Made by a program: the position numbers and the translations under genes. Source: Bacillota bacterium (GTDB taxonomy: Bacteria; Bacillota; Clostridia; Oscillospirales; QAMX01). From it: a stretch of 5,323 bases of DNA. This document shows, piece after piece, positions 1-5,323 of this stretch. Where the stretch lies: NCBI GenBank assembly GCA_029778935.1, contig JAKPBM010000439.1, positions 1 through 5,323 on the forward strand, given 5' to 3'. The notes beneath the pieces were generated by a model. It ran no database searches. It saw nothing but the letters and a program-made list of their open reading frames with translations, and was not told the origin of the DNA. Every line of letters begins with the position of its first letter. Position 1 is the stretch's first letter.

Positions 1-14
1 CAACAGCACCCGTG

Positions 15-1016
15 TCAACGCCGCACCTTCTTTCCAAGAGTTACAACCGCTTTCGGCCGGTATGGCACCGTCAGCCCTTCCAGCCGGAAGGTGTACCGCT
101 CCGCTTTCCCAATGGCCGGCACGGAAACACACTCGTCCGGCCCGCCGCCCGCCGTAGCGATAATCACCGTCGGCCCGTCGGCGCCGCCGATGATGCCGAA
201 CCCGGGCGCAAACACCGGCCTGTGCCCAAGTGCTGCTTCCCGCGGCAGCGTGGCGGACGAGCGGAACTGCAGCCGCGCCCCTTTGGGCAAAGCGGGCGCA
301 ACTTCGTACTTGGCCGCCAGAACGGTCAGTTCCGGTGTGCTTGGCGTTTTGGGTACGGTCCGCGCCCCCTCGGGAACGATAGATAACGTATGTTCTCTCC
401 CCGTTAAGGGGTTTGCAAAGCGAAGGGGCGGGACGGTGCCGCCCGTTTCCGCCGAAACCTCCCCTGTTAGAGGGAAAAAGCGGACCGTGGGGTTCAGATA
501 GAGCGTCAGCCCCATGGTTTTTTGGGGAAACAGTTCGGTCATTTTGCGACCAAGGGGCATAAGCCCCCGCTCTTTCCGCCGCATTTGCGCATCCGTAAAG
601 GAAATTTTCACCCTTTGGCAGGCAAAAAAGCGCCTGTGCTTTAAAATCCCCGGGTAGGCCTTGCGCAATAGGGCCGTTTCCGGCCTGGCTTCCCACGGAA
701 CGGCGCGGAAAAAGGTGTAAGAAAGCCCGTCCTCGCACGCATAGCCGGTAATTTCCGCCTTTTGCAATGGCAGAGGCGTCAGGGGGTTGGCCGGGTCGTC
801 GTTTTTAGCCTCATGGGGCGGGTGCTTTGCATAGTAGGCGCGGAGTTCCGCCGGGTCGGCCGTCAAAAGAATGTCCAGCACGAACCCTTGGGAAAACCGG
901 TACAAAAATGGCACAAAGCAGCGCGTTTTGCCGTACGCAAACTTCCAGCCCGCCCAATAGGCCCGGCCGGCCTCGCCGCCCTGTCTTTGAAAATCCCCGT
1001 CCCAGTACACTTTCAT
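15..1016 (-). CDS. Soluble protein of unknown function with an OadB-like GIIGGADGPT motif
   Basis: The protein has 333 residues. I start it at the ATG at 1016 (MKVYWDGDF) because GGGAGG lies 7 nt upstream (plus-strand 1024-1029); the in-frame TTG at 1031 has no such site. No signal peptide or membrane segment is visible. The N-terminal half is rich in aromatic and basic residues. Residues about 201-214 read NPLTGREHTLSIVP, which looks like a conserved hairpin segment. Residues 274-286 read GIIGGADGPTVII. This nearly matches the signature of the beta subunit of sodium-translocating decarboxylases (OadB/GcdB/MmdB), where the Asp is essential for sodium transport. Those proteins are multi-pass membrane proteins; this one is not, so it is not a decarboxylase subunit in the usual sense. 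An automatic label of 'sodium ion-translocating decarboxylase subunit beta' would probably mislead. It is transcribed divergently from the neighbouring operon. That it is a gene is well supported; its function is unknown. Confidence 0.85.
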   Translation of the reverse strand: MKVYWDGDFQRQGGEAGRAYWAGWKFAYGKTRCFVPFLYRFSQGFVLDILLTADPAELRAYYAKHPPHEAKNDDPANPLTPLPLQKAEITGYACEDGLSYTFFRAVPWEARPETALLRKAYPGILKHRRFFACQRVKISFTDAQMRRKERGLMPLGRKMTELFPQKTMGLTLYLNPTVRFFPLTGEVSAETGGTVPPLRFANPLTGREHTLSIVPEGARTVPKTPSTPELTVLAAKYEVAPALPKGARLQFRSSATLPREAALGHRPVFAPGFGIIGGADGPTVIIATAGGGPDECVSVPAIGKAERYTFRLEGLTVPYRPKAVVTLGKKVRR

Positions 1017-1051
1017 GCGCTTTCCTCCCAAAGTTTTGCCTTACCGGATGT

Positions 1052-1080
1052 ATTGTACCACACGGGGAGGCCGGGCGCAA
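1052..1080 (-). promoter_or_regulatory. Sigma-A-type promoter for the leftward gene
   Basis: Read on the minus strand, the -35 TTGCGC (1080-1075) is followed by a 17-nt spacer and the -10 TACAAT (1057-1052). TGG immediately precedes the -10, giving an extended -10. Transcription would start near 1045, leaving a leader of about 29 nt that contains the GGGAGG ribosome binding site. Confidence 0.7.
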
Positions 1081-1085
1081 TCGCG

Positions 1086-1114
1086 TTGACTTTTGCACCC
1101 CCCTGTGCTATTCT
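1086..1114 (+). promoter_or_regulatory. Sigma-A-type promoter for the rightward operon
   Basis: The -35 TTGACT (1086-1091) is separated by 17 nt from the -10 TATTCT (1109-1114). TGC immediately precedes the -10, giving an extended -10. Transcription would start near 1121, about 36 nt before the ATG at 1157, and the leader contains the site AGAAAGGA. The -35 is only 5 bp from the -35 of the divergent promoter. Confidence 0.7.
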
Positions 1115-1156
1115 AGGAAAAAACAAGGCCAACGGTGCAGAAAGGATGTGCGTTTG

Positions 1157-2857
1157 ATGTATCGGACGTTTACGCTCTCCCTGTACATACCCGTTTCCGA
1201 CATGGTCTCCCTGTTCGATACGCCCGGCCGCGCCGAAGAGCGATTCGCGTTTTTTGAAAAGCACTTGCGCGTAGGCAAAGTGTATCTGGAAGCCTTCCGC
1301 GCCGACACCACGCCCAAACACGTTTTGGACAAAGCCAAGGCCTTCTTTGCCGCCAAAAACATCCCCGTGGCCACAGGCATCATGCCCGTCACCCGCTCGA
1401 AAAACGTCGGAGGCATGTTCTGCTTCTCCGACCCCAAAACCGCCGAGGAGTTCGACAGGGTCTTTACCTACATGGCGGAAAACTTCGACGAAATCATGAT
1501 CGACGACTCCCTCGCCACCAACTGCACCTGCGAGCTTTGCCGCAAGGCCAAAGGAGACGCCGGCTGGGCCGATTTCCGCCGGGCGCAGCTTGTGGAATTC
1601 TGCCAAAACCACATCATCGCCCCGGCCAAAAAGGCAAACCCCAACGTACAAATCACCTTAAAATATCCCACCTGGCACGAATCCTTCCAGCGGCTGGGCT
1701 ACGACACGGAGCACCAGCCTTCCCTCTTTGAGGAAACCTATTCGGGCACGGAAACGCGCCACACATCCTATTCCCTGTTCCGCAACCCCCGGTATACGTC
1801 CTATTCCCTGCTGCGGTATCTGCAAAGCCTGCCGCCTTGCAACAACCGGGGCGCCTGGTTTGACAACATCCAGTGCGCCAACAGCGTGGATATCTATTTA
1901 GAGCAGGCGGAACTGACGCTTTTAGGCGCGCCGAAGGAACTGACCCTGTTCTGCTTTGGCATTCTGGAAAGGAAAAAGGAGGTCGCCGCTTTAGGCGTAC
2001 TTCTGGACGAGCTGGACGAAGCGCTGGCCAAACTGGACGAGCCGGCGGGCATCCCCGTCTACCTTCCCTTCCACTCCGCCGGCGAAGACCACGTGTTCGA
2101 CTTTTGGGGCATGTGCGGCCTGCCGGCGGACCCCTGCGCCGTGTTCCCCGAAAACGCGCCTATGGTGCTGCTGACCGCCGCGTCCGCCAAAGACCCCGAC
2201 CTGATGGACAAAGTCAAGGCCCAGCTGGAAAAGGGCGGGGACGTGTGCGTCACCGCCGGATGCCTGGAAGCCCTGCAGGACAAGGGCTTTGCCGAGTTTA
2301 CAGGCATGCGGGTGACCAACCGCAGCCAGCTTGGCTCCGAATTCGGCGGGTTTGACGTGGGCTGGTCCGACGACGTGGCCTATTACCTCGCCGCAAGGGA
2401 AATCGCCCTGCCGGTCATTGACTGGATGGTCAACGAAGTCGTGTTCAAGGCCATGCAGATGCGCGACGGCATGCCCAACATCCTGCTGGCCTACTGCCAG
2501 TACGCCAACGGGAAAGTGTACGTTCTGAACGTGCCCGACAGCTTTTCCGACTACATGGAAATCCCCGGCCCGGTGTTAAGCCAGGTGCGCAAAGAGCTTT
2601 CCAAAGGCCTGCCCTGCTGGCTGGAAGGGGACGCCAGCATCGCCTTCTTCCCGCGGAAGGGCAATTCCGTGGCCCTGCGCTCCTTTATGGATCACGGCTC
2701 CGTGGCGTATCTGCACGTAAAGGGCAGTGTTGGCGCGTTGGAATGCGCCCTGACCGGGCGGAAAATCGCCCCGCTGTACGAAAGAAACGGCGAAACGGTC
2801 TTCCGGCTGGTGGTAAAACCTAAAACCCTGGCCATCTATACCTGGCAAAACACATAA
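1157..2857 (+). CDS. Glycoside-hydrolase-like TIM-barrel protein with amidotransferase-like domain
   Basis: The protein has 566 residues. The frame is open upstream to 827, but I choose the ATG at 1157 because AGAAAGGA precedes it and the promoter lies at 1086-1114. There is no signal peptide, so it is probably cytoplasmic. Residues 1 to about 290 look like a TIM barrel of the GH42-like or GHL class: strand-like segments KVYLEAF (41-47), IPVATGIMPV (69-78), EIMIDD (112-117), VQITLKYP (164-171) and AWFDNIQC (233-240). A Cys cluster CTCELC spans 123-128, and GTETR (197-201) follows two acidic residues (E192, E193) that could be catalytic. Residues about 296-400 resemble the glutamine-amidotransferase-like 'trimerisation' domain of GH42 enzymes. 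The last 70 or so residues look like a small beta domain. Substrate and activity are unknown, and it may be a non-catalytic relative. It is followed after 10 bp by the lipoprotein gene, so the two are probably co-transcribed. Confidence 0.88.
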   Translation: MYRTFTLSLYIPVSDMVSLFDTPGRAEERFAFFEKHLRVGKVYLEAFRADTTPKHVLDKAKAFFAAKNIPVATGIMPVTRSKNVGGMFCFSDPKTAEEFDRVFTYMAENFDEIMIDDSLATNCTCELCRKAKGDAGWADFRRAQLVEFCQNHIIAPAKKANPNVQITLKYPTWHESFQRLGYDTEHQPSLFEETYSGTETRHTSYSLFRNPRYTSYSLLRYLQSLPPCNNRGAWFDNIQCANSVDIYLEQAELTLLGAPKELTLFCFGILERKKEVAALGVLLDELDEALAKLDEPAGIPVYLPFHSAGEDHVFDFWGMCGLPADPCAVFPENAPMVLLTAASAKDPDLMDKVKAQLEKGGDVCVTAGCLEALQDKGFAEFTGMRVTNRSQLGSEFGGFDVGWSDDVAYYLAAREIALPVIDWMVNEVVFKAMQMRDGMPNILLAYCQYANGKVYVLNVPDSFSDYMEIPGPVLSQVRKELSKGLPCWLEGDASIAFFPRKGNSVALRSFMDHGSVAYLHVKGSVGALECALTGRKIAPLYERNGETVFRLVVKPKTLAIYTWQNT

Positions 2858-2867
2858 GGAGTCTGCC

Positions 2868-4055
2868 ATGCCGCTGTTCCGAAGAATAGCAAAACCGATA
2901 CTGTGCCTTCTTTTGACCGTGCTTCTGGCCGGCTGCGGCCTGCCCGCTGTGAAAAAGGAGAAAAAAGTCTTTTCCGTGGCGTATGTTGCGGAACAGGGCC
3001 TCTCCCTATTCCGGGAAGGGGAACAGCCTGTGCTGCTGCGGGAGGGGAAGAATTTTGCCAGGCTATGCTTTTCCGGGGACGGGCAGTATATCTTCTTCAA
3101 CGAAAGCAGCGACCTGTTTTGCTATTCGCTGGCCGAGGGGAAGCGGAAACTCGCCGCCAAAAACGCCAAAGCCGTCTGCTTTGACCAAAAGGGCCGCCTG
3201 ATTGCCTATTCCCCCGCGGAAGCCACGGCTTACGATCCCGCGACAGGGGAAAGCGAAGTGCTTTACACCCCTCCGGAAGGGGTTCAACTGGCCGGGTACC
3301 TGCCCTCGCCGGACGAAACCCGCGCCGCCTACTCGCTGTTCCGGGAGGACGCGGGGCAGAAAATCCCCCTGGGCTTTTTTGTGACCATCCCTGGCTCGGA
3401 GGAAGTGCTGCAGTTTACCGCCGAGGAAATCAGCGGCAAAAGGCTGTATCTGCCCGTACCCCTGGCCTGGGCTACCGACGGCAGCGGCCTGCTGGTGGCC
3501 GCCGGCCCGGGCAACGGCGGCCGGGCATCCCTGTACACTGTGCCCATCACCGACGGCGCCCCCGTGCCCCTTTCCAAAAAGTACGACCTTCTGATAGACG
3601 GCATCGACGCGGTGGACGTGCACCTGGGCGGCGGGCAGGCCCTGCTTCCCGTACTCAAAAACGAGGGGGACGAGTTTTACTCCCTGCTGCAAATCGACCT
3701 GTTTTCCTTCAGCTTCTCCCTCTTATACACGTCCACCAGCGTGTTGACCGGGCTGGACATCTCCCGGGACGGGGAAATGGCCGCCTACACGGCGGAAGGG
3801 AGCGGCCTGTTCACCCTCTGGTCGGGCAAAACCGCCCAAATCGCAGGCGCCGCGGCGGGCCAAACCTTCCACGCGCCCCGCTTCTCCAAAGACCGCCAGC
3901 AGATTTACTTCCTTTCCCAAAAGGAAAGCTCGGTGGAGTTCTGCGTCGCCGCCGCCAACAGCGCCGGGTTCGAGCCGCTGTTTTCCGGCATCCTGCCGCC
4001 GAAAACGGCTTTGGGCCAGCGCTTTTCCGACATGTTTGCCGTGTATGAACCATAA
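2868..4055 (+). CDS. Secreted lipoprotein with TolB-like beta-propeller repeats
   Basis: The protein has 395 residues. The ATG at 2868 is preceded by TAAGGAG (2855-2861), which overlaps the upstream stop codon; this points to translational coupling. The N-terminus is a lipoprotein signal peptide: RR at 5-6, a hydrophobic core at 10-20 and the lipobox LAGC with Cys23 as the lipidation site. A Lys-rich stretch (KKEKK, 29-33) follows. The mature part shows at least six blade-like motifs of the F-S-x-D-G-x-x-I-x-F type at residues about 64-77, 102-115, 142-158, 198-213, 295-309 and 336-350. This is the pattern of TolB / PD40 (WD40-like) beta-propellers. Such domains usually bind proteins or ligands rather than catalyse. 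It would sit on the outer face of the membrane. Its link to the cytoplasmic hydrolase-like partner is unclear; sensing or binding an extracellular carbohydrate is one guess. The class is fairly sure, the role unknown. Confidence 0.9.
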   Translation: MPLFRRIAKPILCLLLTVLLAGCGLPAVKKEKKVFSVAYVAEQGLSLFREGEQPVLLREGKNFARLCFSGDGQYIFFNESSDLFCYSLAEGKRKLAAKNAKAVCFDQKGRLIAYSPAEATAYDPATGESEVLYTPPEGVQLAGYLPSPDETRAAYSLFREDAGQKIPLGFFVTIPGSEEVLQFTAEEISGKRLYLPVPLAWATDGSGLLVAAGPGNGGRASLYTVPITDGAPVPLSKKYDLLIDGIDAVDVHLGGGQALLPVLKNEGDEFYSLLQIDLFSFSFSLLYTSTSVLTGLDISRDGEMAAYTAEGSGLFTLWSGKTAQIAGAAAGQTFHAPRFSKDRQQIYFLSQKESSVEFCVAAANSAGFEPLFSGILPPKTALGQRFSDMFAVYEP

Positions 4056-4065
4056 ATGGTATAAT
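4036..4065 (+). promoter_or_regulatory. Promoter P1, overlapping the end of the lipoprotein gene
   Basis: The -10 TATAAT (4060-4065) is a perfect match and is preceded by TGG, giving an extended -10. A weak -35 TTGCCG (4036-4041) lies 18 nt upstream inside the lipoprotein coding sequence. Predicted initiation near 4072 would place the 13-bp inverted repeat at the very 5' end of the transcript. Confidence 0.6.
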
Positions 4066-4074
4066 ATGGAGAAC

Positions 4075-4111
4075 AGCACCTGAACCGTCTTGCGTTTTCG
4101 GTTCAGGTGCT
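4075..4111. repeat. Perfect 13-bp inverted repeat with 11-nt loop
   Basis: AGCACCTGAACCG (4075-4087) and CGGTTCAGGTGCT (4099-4111) are exact reverse complements. It lies 20 bp after the lipoprotein stop codon, so it could end or stabilise that transcript. No T-run follows on either strand, so it is not a canonical intrinsic terminator. The P2 -35 lies in its loop and the P2 -10 starts 2 nt after its right arm, so it could instead be an operator or a 5' stabilising hairpin. Confidence 0.85.
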
Positions 4112-4118
4112 ATATAAT
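4090..4118 (+). promoter_or_regulatory. Promoter P2, upstream of the structured RNA
   Basis: The -35 TTGCGT (4090-4095), 17 nt, then a perfect -10 TATAAT (4113-4118). Initiation is expected near 4125, which is just where the structured segment begins. It is in tandem with P1, with the -10 elements 53 bp apart, a layout often seen for strongly expressed RNA genes. Confidence 0.65.
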
Positions 4119-4124
4119 AAAGGC

Positions 4125-4340
4125 AGGAAAAATGTAGATCTTTTTGGTGGAGTTAAGCCCCAGCGGGCTTCCCGGAGACCGGGCGACGTACCCGTAGCCT
4201 TGCAGGCGCAGGGTTGCCCAAGCAATCCTTTGACCCATTCGGCGCGTATCTCGGTGCGCCGCAGGACGCAGGCATTATCGAAACACCATCGAACCCATTA
4301 GCCCGGCCCAAACGCCCCTTTTCGACTTCCGCCAAGCTCG
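4125..4340 (+). ncRNA. Candidate structured non-coding RNA, about 215 nt, class unconfirmed
   Basis: No ORF here has a ribosome binding site or protein-like composition, yet the segment folds well. A long-range closing helix of 10 continuous pairs (three G-U) joins 4143-4152 (UUUGGUGGAG) to 4327-4336 (UUCCGCCAAG). Inside it are a perfect 6-bp hairpin AAGCCC/GGGCUU with loop CAGC (4155-4170), an abutting CCCGG-AGA-CCGGG hairpin (4171-4183), GCCU-UGC-AGGC (4197-4207), a 7-bp hairpin with loop CCAA (4211-4228), and GGCGC/GCGCC extended by two G-U pairs (4241-4260). Two tandem promoters lie directly upstream. Size, branching and likely host recall the raiA-motif RNA of Firmicutes (called ModT in Clostridioides difficile), but that is recollection, not an alignment. 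A long leader of the flavodiiron gene is the alternative. The 3' end is approximate. Confidence 0.6.
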
Positions 4341-4342
4341 CA

Positions 4343-4380
4343 ATGCGATCTTTCGTGAGTTTTCCTCACCGAAACCGCAT
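4343..4380 (+). other. Imperfect 38-nt hairpin after the RNA candidate
   Basis: ATGCG (4343-4347) pairs with CGCAT (4376-4380), TTTC (4351-4354) with GAAA (4371-4374), and GTGAG (4355-4359) with CTCAC (4365-4369) around a TTTTC loop. This makes 14 pairs with small internal bulges. It sits where a terminator for the RNA would be expected, but no T-run follows on either strand. It may instead be a processing site, an RNA domain or a DNA operator. Confidence 0.5.
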
Positions 4381-4396
4381 AGAAACAAGCAAAAAA

Positions 4397-4408
4397 GTAG
4401 TATACTAC
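4397..4408. promoter_or_regulatory. Perfect 12-bp palindrome, possible operator
   Basis: GTAGTATACTAC is its own reverse complement. It follows a run of six A (4391-4396) and lies 3 nt before a consensus TTGACA (4412-4417). A dimeric regulator site is plausible. I recognise no specific regulator, and no good -10 is correctly spaced from the TTGACA. Confidence 0.4.
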
Positions 4409-4755
4409 CGGTTGACAGAGCGTAAGATAAACCGCAACAGCCGGCATATGCCCGCAATGATTCACTGGAAATACGGGGCAGGCCGAACGGGCGCGTTTAG
4501 GCCGCTATGTAAAGAACCTTTCTTTACGCCCGTACGCCGGGCCGGAAAAGGCCGCAAAAGAGTGCCGACAGACGGTAAAGCCGGCAGGGTTCGCCTGGAG
4601 ATACAAAAATCAATATCGGAGTTCCGATTTGCATCCGCCGGGCACGGGGCAGCCCCGCGGCAAATCGCGCCATGTACCCTTCGTACTCTGTCCCTGTAAT
4701 TGCCGCTTTGCCCTGCCATGCCGACCGGTACCAATTCATAAAGGAAGTGAAACGT
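4409..4755 (+). other. Non-coding leader with hairpins upstream of the flavodiiron gene
   Basis: About 350 bp contain no gene I can support. Visible structure: an 8-bp hairpin GTAAAGAA/TTCTTTAC with a 3-nt loop (4509-4527); ATCGGA-GT-TCCGAT (4615-4628); and a two-tier hairpin with outer CGATTTGC/GCAAATCG (4625-4632 with 4660-4667) and inner CGGGG-CAG-CCCCG (4645-4657). The second and third share bases 4625-4628, so only one can form at a time. This is compatible with attenuation but matches no riboswitch class I know. The distal 70 bp before the ribosome binding site show little structure. Confidence 0.4.
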
Positions 4756-5323
4756 ATGTATACGGTGCAACAGTTGTCCGACGGCCTGTACTGGGTCGGC
4801 GGAAACGACAGACGGCTCGCCCTGTTTGAAAACATGTTTCCGCTGCCTAACGGCGTCGTGTATAACAGCTACGTAATCGTCGACGAAAAGGTCGCCATCA
4901 TGGACACGGTGGACTCCAGTATCCTGCGCTCCTTCCTGGAAAACGTGGACGGCGCGCGAAACGGCCGCCCGGTGGATTACCTTGTCATCCACCACATGGA
5001 GCCGGACCACTGCGCCGGCATCTTAGAGCTGGCCCGCCTGTTCCCCGAAATGACGCTCGTCGGCAACGCGAAAACCTTCCAGTTTATCCGCCAGTTCTAC
5101 CCCGGCATCGTGCTTCCGAAGACCATGGAAGTCAAAGACGGTGAAACGCTTTCGCTGGGCCGGCGGAAACTTACCTTCCTGACCACCCCCATGGTGCACT
5201 GGCCGGAAGTCATGATGAGCTACGAAGAAACCGAGGGCATTCTGTTCTCCGCCGACGCTTTCGGCGCCTTCGGCGCGCTGTCGGGCAACCTGTTTGCCGA
5301 CCAGGTCGGCTTTGACGAGGTGT
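4756..5323 (+). CDS. fprA: Flavodiiron protein (FprA type), N-terminal part, runs off the window
   Basis: The first 189 residues are present; the family is usually about 400. It has a metallo-beta-lactamase-like diiron domain followed, beyond this window, by a flavodoxin-like FMN domain. The start at 4756 is supported by AAGGAAG (4741-4747), 8 nt upstream; an in-frame ATG at 4672 lacks such a site. Diiron ligands are visible in the canonical pattern: H80-x-E82-x-D84-H85, H148 in TPMVHWPE (62 residues after H85) and D167 in SADAFGAFG (18 residues after H148). The final His ligand should lie about 60 residues further on. These cytoplasmic enzymes reduce oxygen to water, and some reduce nitric oxide, with electrons from rubredoxin or a similar donor; in strict anaerobes they protect against oxygen. 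No electron donor gene is seen in the window. The full set of ligands so far suggests an active enzyme. The choice of oxygen or NO as substrate cannot be read from this part. Confidence 0.95.
   Translation, partial: MYTVQQLSDGLYWVGGNDRRLALFENMFPLPNGVVYNSYVIVDEKVAIMDTVDSSILRSFLENVDGARNGRPVDYLVIHHMEPDHCAGILELARLFPEMTLVGNAKTFQFIRQFYPGIVLPKTMEVKDGETLSLGRRKLTFLTTPMVHWPEVMMSYEETEGILFSADAFGAFGALSGNLFADQVGFDEV

Noticed and set aside
91..501. Plus-strand open frames opposite the leftward gene
   Set aside because: They are antisense to a gene with a good ribosome binding site and promoter, and show no protein-family features.
4075..4111. Canonical intrinsic terminator
   Set aside because: The stem is strong but no T-run follows on either strand, so I list it only as an inverted repeat.
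4151..4166. Resemblance to 5S rRNA (AGTTAAGCCCCAGC)
   Set aside because: 5S rRNA contains a similar GAAGTTAAGC..CAGCGCC stretch, but the flanking loops, terminal stem and 3' half do not match here.
4412..4440. TTGACA as a promoter for the flavodiiron gene
   Set aside because: No -10-like hexamer lies 15-19 nt downstream; TAAGAT at 4423-4428 is far too close.
4475..4482. GGGGCAGG, reminiscent of the FMN riboswitch start
   Set aside because: The later conserved FMN-riboswitch blocks, including the GGATG(G)AAGA element, are absent. The match is too short.
4585..4600. GGTTCGCCT resembling a tRNA T-arm
   Set aside because: The loop lacks the TTCRA pattern, and no acceptor stem, D-arm or anticodon arm surrounds it.
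4214..4699. 161-codon plus-strand open frame across the gap
   Set aside because: It starts at a TTG without a ribosome binding site, runs through the hairpins, and its translation has no recognisable domain. Such frames are expected in GC-rich DNA.
4462..5010. 182-codon minus-strand open frame
   Set aside because: It is antisense to the clearly recognised flavodiiron gene and has no family resemblance or ribosome binding site.

Overview
The window looks like chromosomal DNA from a GC-rich anaerobic member of the Clostridia, most likely an Oscillospiraceae/Ruminococcaceae-type gut bacterium. The grounds are strong AGGAGG-like ribosome binding sites, sigma-A-type promoters with extended -10 elements, a lipoprotein with a Gram-positive-style lipobox, and a flavodiiron protein of the kind strict anaerobes use against oxygen. 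This assignment is inference from style, not from a marker gene. No mobile element, CRISPR array, tRNA or rRNA was found.

Layout. Positions 15-1016 (minus strand) encode a 333-residue soluble protein of unknown function. It carries, near its C-terminus, a close copy of the GIIGGADGPT signature otherwise known from the membrane beta subunit of sodium-pumping decarboxylases. Positions 1017-1156 are a compact divergent promoter region whose two -35 elements lie back to back, 5 bp apart. Rightward from it runs a two-gene operon. The first gene (1157-2857) is a cytoplasmic glycoside-hydrolase-like protein with a predicted TIM barrel, an amidotransferase-like domain and a C-terminal beta domain. 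The second (2868-4055) is a lipoprotein with at least six TolB-like beta-propeller repeats. The second gene's ribosome binding site overlaps the first gene's stop codon.

Positions 4056-4755 form a 700-bp gap without a convincing gene but rich in signals. Two tandem promoters (-10 elements at 4060-4065 and 4113-4118) flank or overlap a perfect 13-bp inverted repeat. Downstream is a strongly structured, multi-branched segment of about 215 nt (about 4125-4340) that I interpret as a non-coding RNA gene. It is closed by a 10-bp long-range helix and holds several perfect local hairpins. It may belong to the raiA-motif class, but I cannot confirm this by eye. After it come an imperfect 38-nt hairpin, a perfect 12-bp palindrome, and a leader with mutually exclusive hairpins.

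At 4756 begins the N-terminal 189 residues of a flavodiiron protein (FprA / rubredoxin:oxygen oxidoreductase type), cut off by the window end. Its diiron ligands are in the expected spacing. The main point of interest is the RNA-like locus between the lipoprotein and this oxygen-defence gene, followed by the decarboxylase-like motif in a soluble protein.
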